A stretch of DNA of 64,000 bases from Closterium sp. NIES-65. Lineage: Eukaryota; Streptophyta; Zygnematophyceae; Desmidiales; Closteriaceae. A model generated the notes under the pieces. It made no database searches. It was given only the letters and a program-made list of their open reading frames with translations, and had not been told where the DNA came from. The position numbers were made by a program, and so were the translations under genes. Positions 37,431 to 47,500 of the stretch are shown here, piece by piece. The first letter of the stretch is position 1. The number at the start of each line of letters is the position of its first letter. Location of the stretch: contig CANXME010001990.1 of assembly GCA_948144175.1 (NCBI GenBank), positions 62,001-126,000 of the forward strand, given 5' to 3'.

Positions 37431-40400
37431 TCAAGAAGTGAGCAAGTGAGGCAAGACAGGCACAAGACCCAGCTGCGTGCAGCAACGCTGATGATCACAA
37501 GGCGCAAGTGCCTTGGTGAAGACATCAGCAGTGTTGGCCTCAGAGGCCACGTACGCAAGTCGCGACTGTCCACGCTGCTGCAGCTCACAAGCAAGAAAGT
37601 AGCGGAGAGCAATGTGCTTTGTCCTGAGCTCCAGTCGCTGCTCTCGACACAAGGCCAGCATGGCCTTGTTGTCTACGTACAGGACTGGAGGAGAACGAGG
37701 CGGCTCTCCAAGGTCGGTCAGCAGGTAGGTGAGCCAGCGAAGCTCCTGAGCAGCCATAGCCCCGGCGTAGATCTCAGCCTCACAACTGGAGCCGAGAACA
37801 GAAGACGAGCGAGTAGCCCGCCACGAGACAGAGCCGGAACCAAGGCCGAAGGTGTAACCCTGTGACGACCGCTGCGTAGCCTGGTCGTCAGCCCAAGAAG
37901 CGTCCGCGTGCCCAGTGAGGACCACTGGACTGCGCCCTCCAAGCACTAGCCCCATGCCCGACGTACTGCACAAGTAGCGCAACACCCTCTTCGCTGCAGC
38001 CATGTGCTCTGGTCGGTGTCTCCCAGGAGCAACATAGCGTGCGAGAATGCTGAGAGGGTATGCAAGGTCAGGTCGTGTGCAGGTCATCACGTACATGAGG
38101 CAGCCAACAAGCTCTGCATACGGGCCACTCGACTCTACGGACTCATCCGAAGGCAGAGCTGAGAGCGAGTGGCGAGTAGGCAGAGGAGTGGCCTGAGGCG
38201 AGGAGTACGTGAAGCCGAAGCGCTGAAGGACCTGCTGCACCATGTGTGACTGAGTCAGGGTAATGGTGCGGCGTGCTCTGTCCCGGGTGATCTGCAAGCC
38301 AAGGTAGCTGCGCAGTTCACCCAGGTCAGTGCACGTGTGTCTCTTCTGCAGCTCGGACTTCACGTAAGCGAGTCCAGCAGTGTCCTCTGTGGCAAAGACC
38401 AAGTCGTCGACGTACACGAGGATGTAGAACGGCGGCAGAGAGGTGTCGGTGCGCAGAAACAGCGACGGGTCAGCAGTAGAAGGAGCAAACCCAAGTGCCG
38501 CAAGCGTAGTCCTCAGTGTGTCGTGCCACTCACGTGGCGCCTGGCGAAGACCGTAGACTGGACGCCGGAGACTCCACTGGGTACCAGGAGGGAAAGACCC
38601 AGTGAAGCCAGGTGGGCGATGCAGCCAGATCTCCTCGTGCAGGCTGCCCTGCAAGAAAGTTGTGCTGAAGTCGAGAGAGTGCAGCTCGTAGTCACGGTGA
38701 GCAGCAACGTGCAGCAGTACCCGAAGAGTGGTCATCTTCGAGGTGGGGGAGAAGGTCTGAAAGTAGTCAACCCCCTGCCGCTGACAGAAGCCACGAGCCA
38801 CGTAACGCGCCTTGAAGACAGGCGGAGAACCCGGCGGCCGCTTCACCCTGAAAATCCACATGCCACTGACGATGTTCGCCCCAGGAGGGGGAACAGCGTC
38901 GACGTAGGTGCCTGTGGACTTCCAGGAAGCCATCTCTGCATCCATAGCTGCCTGCCACTGAGAGGAGTAGGGACCCTCTATCGCCTCCGCGTAAGAGCGC
39001 GGAGTCGGGATGTCTAGTGCATCCGGGTCTCCCTCAGGAGCTAGCAATACAGACGCGAGATGAGGTGAAGCGGCGGCCAGACACTGGAACTCCTCCTGCC
39101 TGTCCTCAAGGACGCCCGTGCCAAGGGCACACTCACCCCCAACGGACGGAGGACAGGCAGACTCAGACTCAGCGACAAGACTAGCAGCGTAGTCTAGACG
39201 ACAGCGCGCAGCAAAGTCGACGAGCTCAGTGACAAGAGCAGACGCAGCAGAAGACTCGAAAGAAGGGCCAGTGACAGCAGTAGCAAGAAGACGCGTGACA
39301 GTAGGACTGGCAGCACGAAGAGAGTCCGACTCCGGGTCGGCAAGAGCAGGAAGAGAGGAAGCAGGAGGAGAAGGCAAAGGGGCACGCAGAGGAGCAGTAG
39401 ACGGACGCAGAGACATCCGGTGCGTGCCAGGGACAGGAGGAGGACGCTGACGCGAACCACGACCACTAGTGCGCGCAGTACGAACAGGCGACGCAGGACG
39501 AGACGCAGGCTCACGACGCTCAATAAGACCTCAAGTCGGACCAGCGTAGGGGGAAGGAGCAGGCAAAGGTGAGGCAGGCTATAGCTGTGACTGTGACGAG
39601 ACAGGCTGTGGTCCCTCTAAGGGAGGAGGAGGAGGACCAGGAGAAAGTGTAAGACCAAGAACCTGCTGCAGGAGCGGAACGAAGTACGGCCGGGGCCGCG
39701 CGGCGACGCCACAAACAGCAGGGACAGCACCAGTACCCCCAGCAGGAGTACCCGCTCCAGCAGCACCTCCAGTAGCTCCAGAACCTCCAGCAGCACCACC
39801 AGGAGCACCACCAGTCGGACCTCCAGCGGCAGTCTCAGCGTCAACACCCTCAGCAGCACCAGCTCCAAGAGAACCCTCAGACCCAGCAGCTCCAGCACCC
39901 ACAGTACGAGCACCGCCGGGACGCTCGGCAGCAGTACCCTCTGCAGCCGAAGAACCTCCAGCACCAGCAGCACGCCTCCGGCGCGTGGCAAACCACTCAC
40001 GTAGCTCCTGAGGGGAGAGTGGCTCTCCGCGAGACGAAGCGCCTCCAGGCGGAGCACCCCCAGTCTCAGCACCCCCAGGCTCAGCACCCCCAGGCTCAGT
40101 ACCCCCAGGCTCAGCACCCACAGGCTCAGTACCCCCAGGCACAGCACCCCCAGGCTCAGCACCTCCAGGCTCAGCACCCCCAGGCTCAGCACCCCCAGGC
40201 TCAGCACCCCCAGACTCCGCACCCCCAGGCTCAGTACCCGCAGGCGTAGCACCTCCAGTCTCAGCACCCCCAGGCTCAGCTCCCGCAGCAGCACCAGAGT
40301 CACCAGTGACCTCGTCAGGCTCGACCGCGTCTACCTGGGACACACCTGAAGGGGCAGGACCCTCAGGGGGGAGGGGGTCTACCGGGGGGGGACCTGGCAC

Positions 40401-43382
40401 CAAGAAGAGCGGGGGCAGGGGGAGGGACGGAGTGCGGTAGGGGAAGAGGCGGTAGTAGGGTACCGACTCGTCGAACGTGACGTCCTGGGAGGACAGAACA
40501 CGTCGAGAGGTGGGTTGGTAGAACTGCCACCCAGGGGCGTCGGGGGGGAACCCAAGGAAGACGGAGGGAGCAGCGCTAGGGGACAGCTTCTCCGCAGACA
40601 AGTCGCGGACAAACGCCCGAGATCCCCAGACCCGGAACGCCGACGCATCGCCAACCTTCACGGTCCACAGCAGCGCTGGGGAGGTCTCCGGCCTGGAGAC
40701 CTTGGGGTGGAGGTTGATCTGATGCGCTGCGTACCTGACCGCAAACGGCCACAGAAAATGGGGGGCAGCCGCATGCATCATGGACGTACGGGCGACGTCC
40801 ATGACCATGTCAATGCGGCGCTCTGCAATCCCATTTTGCTACGGGGAGTCCGGAAGCGTGAAGGTCTGGCGGATGCCTCGCGCACAACAGTAGGCACGCA
40901 GAAGGCCAGAGGAGAACTCTCCGCCTCTGTCCGAGTGCAGACGCAACACAGGAAAGTCCGAGCCAAAGCTCTGCCTGAGCTGGAGACGAGCTGCGCGGAT
41001 CCAGTCGATCAGCACCTCAGTGACATCACCCTTGCTGCGCAAGGGGAAGACTGTGGTGTAACGCGAGTAGTCGTCAACCACCAGCAGGAAGTAGCGCTCG
41101 TGACCGAGTCCACGGACGCGGGCAGGGCCCCACACGTCCATGTGAAGCGTCTGCAACGGAGCCTCTGTCGAAGGAAACTGGGAGGAGTGAGGGGCAGCAC
41201 GCTGGCGGCCCTCGACACAGGGGACACAGGCAGGGCCAGGGCCCTGAGGAAGGGGAGGTAGAGACCGGGGGGGACCAGACACAAGAAGACGGGAGGCCAT
41301 GCCTCTGAGCCGAAGCAGAGAGGGGTGGCCAAGACGGTGGTGCCAGAGGAGGGTCTCGTGAGACAGACGGCGACACGAACAGGGGGCAGACTCAGGACCA
41401 GACCTGGACGCTGCAGCAAACACCTGACCAGACGAGGGGACTCTACCAGACTCAGCACCTGGAGGAGAAGCAGTGGTCAGTGTGTACAGGCTCGACCCTG
41501 GCTGACGTTTAAACGTAGCCAGGTGACGACCCGTGCTGGCCTCCGTGCAGTGCGTCACTCGCTGACTAGCAGGGGTGAACTGGTGGACTCCCACATCCTG
41601 TAGGTCAGCACCACTCACCAAGTTCGTAGAGAACGAGGGGAGGTAGAGACCAGACAGGGTGCCAGAGGGAGCCGCCGGACACGGGAGGACCGTGGAGAAG
41701 CGAGCCAGGACAGGACCCCCAGAGGGGTCAGCCAGGGAAACCGCAACCGGCCGACTAAGCGGCGTAAGTGTGGTGCGGTCCCGAAAGAAAGAGCGAGACG
41801 CTCCAGAGTCAAGAGTGAAGGTGTGGGAGGCCGAAGCCGACGCAGTACCTGAGAGCGCAGACGCACTAGTACTTGAGAGAGCAGTCTCGCGAGCACCTGA
41901 GAGCACAGACGCACTGGCACCTAGAGCAGAAGCCTCACCGGCACCTGGAGCAGCAGTACCAATGCCCGGGTCGGGCGGGAAACACCGGTAACAGTCACCC
42001 TCCTCACTAATGGTCACAGCATACATGGCAGCAAGGATAGCATCAAAATCAAGATCAAAGATAGCTACACCAGCCCTAGACAGCTCTCCCCAGCGGGGGA
42101 TCTCCGCGGCCTCCGGGAACTGCTGACGCCAAGCGTCCGTCAGGCGGCCAAAGCAGCGGTGGGCGGAGTGGGCACCCCCACACTGCTCTCCAATGCGGTC
42201 GCCAGTGCGGAGAACGTAGGTGCAGGGACCAAAACCCCCACCGCGCTGACGCTGCGTGTACCACTCACGGAGCTGCTGAGGGGTGGGGACGTCGCGAGAA
42301 CGCTGCTGCTGCTGCTGCTGGCGCTGACCGCCACCAGTGCCGCTCCGCTGCGAAGCTCCACTCAGACCACCTCCACCTCCCCCACCCCCGCCTCCGCCTC
42401 CACCGCCCCCGCCTCCACCTCCACCGCTGCCACCTCCGCCACCTCCGCTACCACCGCCACCGCCGCCGCCACTCCCGCCTCCACTGCTGCCACTAGCACC
42501 CCCACCCCCGCTACCACCTCCACCGCCATCCCCACTCCCTCCGCCGCCTCCACCTCCACCGCCACCGCCCCCACTGGCCCCACCCGCTCCCTTGCCCCCC
42601 TTGCCCTTGCCAGAGCGGCGTCTCCCGCTAGGGGCAGACGCCGCACCGATCGACTCAAGACCAACGAGGTCGGCCGCAGCGGCAGAGGCGACAGAGGGCA
42701 GGAGAGGGGAAGGAGAACACCCCTCAAAGATGGGGGCGCGGGGGTCACCTCGAGAGGCTCCTACAGCAACTATGCTCTTCTCTGCTGCAAGGAGGGCCTT
42801 CTCGAGGCTGTCGACTATGAGGGTGGTGGGACAGACCGCAAGGAAGTGGTCCCAGACTACACGAAGGGAGTCAAGGAGGCGAGTGACTAAGAAGTAGAGA
42901 GTGATGTACATGGGGGGGGGGTTCTTGGCGCAGAAGTCAGCAGGAAGCGCAGCGCGGTAGCGAGTGTCACTAGTGCGGAGGTGCGTGATGAGATCAGCGA
43001 CAGTGGGAAAGGCGGCAAGGTCAGGGAAGAGGAAGGGGAGCATGAGGCGGCTCAGTGCAGCAGTGGCAGGGGAGGAGTAGCGCGCAACTACAGCGTCGTA
43101 CAAGGTCTGAGCACTCTTGTACTGGCTAAAGTGCGCGCGCTCAGCGGTAGGCAGGTGGCAACGCACAGCAAGACGTGCAGCAGCATCGCGCGTGGCCCAC
43201 TGAGAGCGAATAGTGGCGTCAGCATCAGCAGCAGGGGCAGGGACGGCGCCAGAGGTGAGGTCAAAGAGAGACAGACCGTCGGCCCTGTCGCACTGTAAAA
43301 ACAGCTGCAGGTTGTCGAGCCAGACCTCAAAGTCAATGGCTCGACCCTCAGCGTCAAAAGCGAGGACACTAGGTGTAGCCAT
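37431..43382 (-). pseudogene. B5 copia gag-pol, two in-frame stops
   Basis: The single frame of 1983 codons starts MATPSVLAFDAEGRAIDFEVWLDNLQLFLQ. All domains of the B4 protein are present: Gag with a poly-Gly tract (about 42590-42360) and CTYVLRTGDRIGEQCGGAHSAHRC, protease TLDSGASRSFF, integrase HMDVWGP and HSDRGGEF, the Gly/Ala/Glu/Pro repeat linker (about 40290-40030), RT with YVDD at 38403-38414, and RNase H CEAEIYAGAM and YVDNKA. TAG at 40839-40841 replaces CAG inside the integrase QQNG motif, just before the catalytic Glu. TGA at 39531-39533 replaces GGA between the linker and RT. The second copy (57945-63896) lacks the first stop. Confidence 0.9.
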
Positions 43383-44280
43383 GACGACGACAGTGGAGCA
43401 GTGCAAGCAGTAGGGGAAGGGTACGCAGTGACAGCAGTGCAGTGCTCACCGGGCAGGGTAGGTCGGGCGGCTCGGGAGGAAGTTCGCCTGGCGAAACGGC
43501 CGCTAGGCTGCTGGGCGGCTCGGCTCCCGGGCGGCTCGGCTGCTGCTGGGCGGCTCGGCCGCTGCTGGGCGGCTTTGCGGCTGCTGGGCGGCTCAGCGGC
43601 TCCCGGCGGCGCGGCTGTTGCTGGGCGGCTCGGCGGCTCCGGGCGGCTCGGCTGATGCTGGGTGGCTCGGCTGCTGCTGGGCGGCTCGGCGGCTCCTGGG
43701 TGGCTCGGCTGCTCCGGGCGGCTCGGCTGCTCCGGGCGGCTCGGCTGCTGCAGGTGGGCGGCTCGGCTGCTGCAGTCGGGCGGCGCGAGAGCAAGGGGCC
43801 GCGGGGCCGTTAGTGCTGGGGGGGCGGGGCCGCGAGATCAGGGGCGGCGGGGCCGTGAGCGCTGGGGCGGCGGGGCCGTGAGATCAGGGACGGCGGGGCC
43901 GCGGGCGCTGGGGCGGCGGGGCCGCGTATCAGGGGCGGCGGGGCCAGGAGCGTTGGGGCGGCGGGGCCGCGAGATCAGGGACGGCGGGGGCCGCGAGTGC
44001 TTGGGCGGCGGGGCCGCGTATCAGGGGCGGCGGGGCCGGGAGCGCTCGGGCGGCGGGGCCGCGAGATCAGGGACGGCGGGGGCCGCGAGCGCTTGGGCGG
44101 CGGGGCCGCGAGAGAAGAGGCGGCGGGGCCGCGTTCACTGGGTGGCGGGGCCGCGAGGGTAAGGCCGGCCGCTAGGGCGGCTCGGGGAAGGAGTGGCCCG
44201 AGGCGCGACTCGGGATGAGTGCGCTTCGGGCAGGAAAAAAAAGATTTCGAGTGGTGGGCCCTAGGCACAGTTCCCACAGG
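43383..44280 (-). other. B5 GC-rich leader with minisatellites and hairpin
   Basis: CGGCTCGGCTGCTGCTGGG-type repeats (about 43500-43770) are followed by units built on GGCGGCGGGGCCGCGAGATCAGG (about 43790-44160). Then come an A-run and the hairpin GTTCCC-ACAG-GGGAAC (44270-44285), next to the PBS at 44281-44298 (TGGTATAGAGCAGGTTCC on the coding strand, one base shorter than in B3). No gene is seen. Confidence 0.75.
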
Positions 44281-44298
44281 GGAACCTGCTCTATACCA

Positions 44299-44430
44299 TG
44301 TGAAAATCTGAACGAGAGTGAATCAACTATGAATGAAGTGAGTACAAATATGAAACCCTAATTGGGTTGTACCCCCTATGGGATACCCCACTATAGCCTA
44401 CACAAATAAGTAAGCTATAATGTTCTGACA
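44299..44430 (-). repeat. B5 5' LTR
   Basis: 132 bp, identical by eye to 37087-37218 and followed by agttg, the right-hand target duplication. Confidence 0.93.
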
Positions 44431-44435
44431 AGTTG

Positions 44436-44819
44436 ATGTAGTAGCGGAAGTGTCTAATAAAGAGTTTGTGAACCACCTTGCGCTAGTATCTAAGGGCAAA
44501 GTAAGTTGATTAGAGCAAAGAGATACAAGATTATATATGAATACAGGGAATATGAAGAGACGCAGTTATAACTACTGTTGCTGTTGTGGTTCGATACAGT
44601 GACGACTCGGGCAATTGCTCTGTAACGAGTCAGTTGTGTGTCCTTGCTGTCGCGCTGTATTTGTCAGGTCAAAGGTCACTGACCTTTGACTTTCGCGTAA
44701 CCTCCAGCGGTTACTTCAACCTCCGAGGGTTGACTCGCTGGTGCCTCGATATGCTTTGCTTCGCTTGTGCCTTAGTGTTTCGACACGACAGAGGCGCTTA
44801 GGAACGATTGTTTCCAACA
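44436..44819 (-). repeat. A4 LTR, right part
   Basis: This resumes the family A LTR after the target duplication: ATGTAGTAGCGGAAG, CACCTTGCGCTAG, the paired arms GTCAAAGGTC-ACT-GACCTTTGAC at 44668-44690, and the end TTTCCAACA. 39 bp of unassigned sequence (44820-44858) follow before the second repeat copy. Confidence 0.85.
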
Positions 44820-44858
44820 ACAGTAATGGACTGTGGTTGTCGCGCGACGGGCGCAAAC

Positions 44859-46314
44859 GCGCAAACGCGCTGGCACCTAGAGCAGCAGCCTCACAAGCAC
44901 CTAGCGCAGTAGTACCAATGCCCGGGTCGGGCGGGAAACACGGCAACAGTCACCCTCATCACTAATAGTCACAGCATACATGGCAGCAAGGATAGCATCA
45001 AAGTCAAGATCAAAGATATCTACGCCTGCCCTAAACAGCTCTCCCCAGCGGGGGATCTCACTAGCCTCGGGGAAATGCTGACGCCAAGCGTCCGTCAGGT
45101 GGCCAAAGCAGCGTTGGGTGGGGTGGGCACCCCCACACTGCTCACCCGCGTGGTCGCTGGAGCGAAGGACGTAGGTGCACGGACCAAAACCCCCACCACG
45201 CTGACGCTGCGTGTACCACTCACGGAGCTGCTGAGAAGTGGGGATGTCCCGAGAACGCTGCTGCTGCTGCTGCTGGCGCTGACCACCACCAGGGCCGCTC
45301 CGCTGCGAGGCACCACCCCGACCAGCTCCACCTCCTCCGCCACCGCTGCCTCCACCTCCGCTACCACCGCCACCTCCGCTCCCACCGCTACCGCCCCCGC
45401 CGCCTCCGCCTCCTCTGCCGCAACCACCACCATCACCCTCGACACCACTCCCACCGCCACCCCCACTCCCTCCGCCGCCTCCACCGCCACCTCCACCACC
45501 CTTGCTAGCTCCACCCGCGCCCTTGCCCCCCTTGCCCTTGCCAGAGCGACGTCTCCCGCTAGGGGCAGATGCCGCACCGACCAACTCAAGACCAACTAGG
45601 TCGGCCGCAGCAGCAGAGGCGACAGAGGGAAACAGGGGGGAAGGGGAACACCCCTCAAAGATGGGGGTGCAAGGGTCACCACGAGAGGCTCCTATAGTGA
45701 CTATGCTCTTCTGTGCTGCTAGGAGGGCCTTCTCTAGGAGGTCAACAGTGAGAGTGGTGGGACAGACTAAGAGGAAGTGGTCCCTGACTACGCGAAGGGA
45801 GTCAGGGAGGCGGGTGACTATGTCATAGAGAGTGATGTACATGGGGGGGGGGGTTCTTGGCGCAGAACTCAGCAGAGGGCGCGGCGCGGTAGCGAGTGTC
45901 ACTAGTGCGGAGGTGCGTAATGAGGTCAGCGACTGTGGGAAAGGCAGCAAGGTCAGGGAAGAGGTACGGAAGCATGAGGCGGCTCAGTGCAGCAGTGGCA
46001 GGGGAAGAGTAGCGCGCAACTACAGCGTCGTACAAGATCTGAGCACTCTTGTACTGGCTAAAGTGCGCGCGCTCAGTGGTAGGCAGGTGGCGACGCACAG
46101 CAAGACGTGCAGAAGCATCGCGCGTAGCCCACTGGGAGCGAACAGTGGGGTCAGCATCAGCAGCAGGGGCAGGAGAGGCGCCAGAGGTGAGGTCAAAGAG
46201 AGAAAGGCCGTCCGCCCTATCGCACTGTAGGAACAGCTGCAGGTCGTCGACCCAGACCTCAAAGTCGATGGCTCGACCCACAGCGTCAAAAGCGAGGACA
46301 CTAGGGGTAGCCAT
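44859..46314 (-). pseudogene. B3': gag part of B3 in repeat copy 2
   Basis: This is the duplicate of 25799-24344. It keeps both B3 gag lesions, the 11-base G-run near 45842 and the one-base deletion near 44952. Pol is absent because the repeat begins here; downstream on the minus strand the frame runs into unrelated sequence (ARLRPSRDNHSP). One visible difference from copy 1 is TCTGCCGCAACC for TCTGCCGCCACC near 45420. Confidence 0.85.
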
Positions 46315-47500
46315 GACAACAGTAGACTAGCAGCGCAAGCAGTAGGGGAAGGGCACGCAGTGATAGAGGGGCTGTGCTCATCGGACAGGGCGGCTCGGGC
46401 GGCTCGGCTGTAGGGCGGCTCGGCGGCTCGGCTGCTAGCGCGGCTCGGCTGCTCGGCTATACGGCGGCTCGGCTGCACGCCGGCTCGGCAGGTGGGTGGG
46501 CGGGCGGCTCGGCGGCAGTGCGGCTTGGCGGCAGGGCGGCTCGGCTCCTCTGCTGCTGGGCGGCTCAGTCGTGCTGCTGCAGGGCAGCGCGGCGGTCGGC
46601 GGCTCGGGCGTGCTGCTGCTGGACGGCGCGGCAGTCGGCGGCTCGGGCGTGTCCCTACAGGGCGGCGCGGCGGTCGGCGGCTCGGGCGGCGCTGCAGGAG
46701 GTGAGAGCGGCGGGGCCGCAGAGAATGGGGCGGCGGGGCCGCTGGAGTCGGGCGGCGGGGCCGCTGGAGTCGGGCGGCGGGGCCGCTGGAGTAGGGCAGC
46801 GGGGCCGCTGGAGTAGGGCGGCGGGGCCGCTGGAGTAGGGCGGCGGGGCCGCTGGAGTAGGGCGGCGGGGCCGCGACGGCAGGGCGGCGGGGCCGCTGAT
46901 TAGGGCGGCGGGGCCACGAGGTAGGGCGGCGGGGCCGCAGGAGTAGGGCGGCTGGGCCGCGACATAAAGCGGCGGGGCCGCGACGTAGAGGGCGGCGGGG
47001 CCGCTGAACTAGGGCGGCGGAGCCGCAGGAGATGGGCGGCGGGGCCGCAATGTAGGGCGGCGGGGCCGCAGGAGTAGGGCGGCAGGGCCGCAGGAGAGGG
47101 GCGGCGAGGCCGCAACGTAGGGCGGCGGGGCCACGATGTAGGGCTGCGGGGCCGCGTCTGCAGGCGGGGCCGCATGAACGGACGGCGGGGCCGCGACGTA
47201 GGGCGGCGGGGCCGTGAAAGCGGGCGGGACCGCACTAACGGGTGGCGGGGCCGCTAAGGGAGGGAGGGCCGCTAGGGCGGCTCGACGAGGTGAGAGCGCG
47301 ACTCAGGCAGAGCGCGCCTCGGGCAGGAAAAAAAAAATCCAAATTCGAAGTGGTGGGCCCTAGGCACAGTTCCCACAGGGGAACCTGCTCTAATACCATG
47401 AGAAGATGAGAATGAGAATGAATGAACTATGAATGAACTGAATACAAGTACTAACCCTAATTGGGTTGTACCCCTTATGGGCTACCCCACTATAGCCTAC
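46315..47500 (-). other. B3' leader, PBS and left part of 5' LTR
   Basis: This is the duplicate of 25800-26985: 22-bp minisatellite, hairpin, PBS and the 102-bp LTR part at 47399-47500. The remaining 29 bp of the LTR are at 54877-54905. No gene is seen. Confidence 0.85.

Larger units (their letters stand above)
37087..44430 (-). mobile_element. B5: recent family B copia element, two nonsense codons
   Basis: The element is 7344 bp with a perfect target duplication agttg (37082-37086 and 44431-44435) and 132-bp LTRs that are identical by eye. On the minus strand: 5' LTR (44430-44299), PBS, leader, gag-pol (43382-37431), 3' UTR, PPT, 3' LTR (37218-37087). It lies in the A4 LTR. Its protein coding is broken only by TAG at 40839-40841 and TGA at 39531-39533. 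Confidence 0.94.
24344..44858. repeat. 20.5-kb tandem segmental repeat, copy 1
   Basis: It begins inside B3 pol (GCGCAAACGCGCTGG, protease-proximal codons ASAFA) and ends just past the A4 LTR, where copy 2 begins. It contains the 5' part of B3, B4, A3, A4 and B5. The unit is 20,515 bp. Confidence 0.9.
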
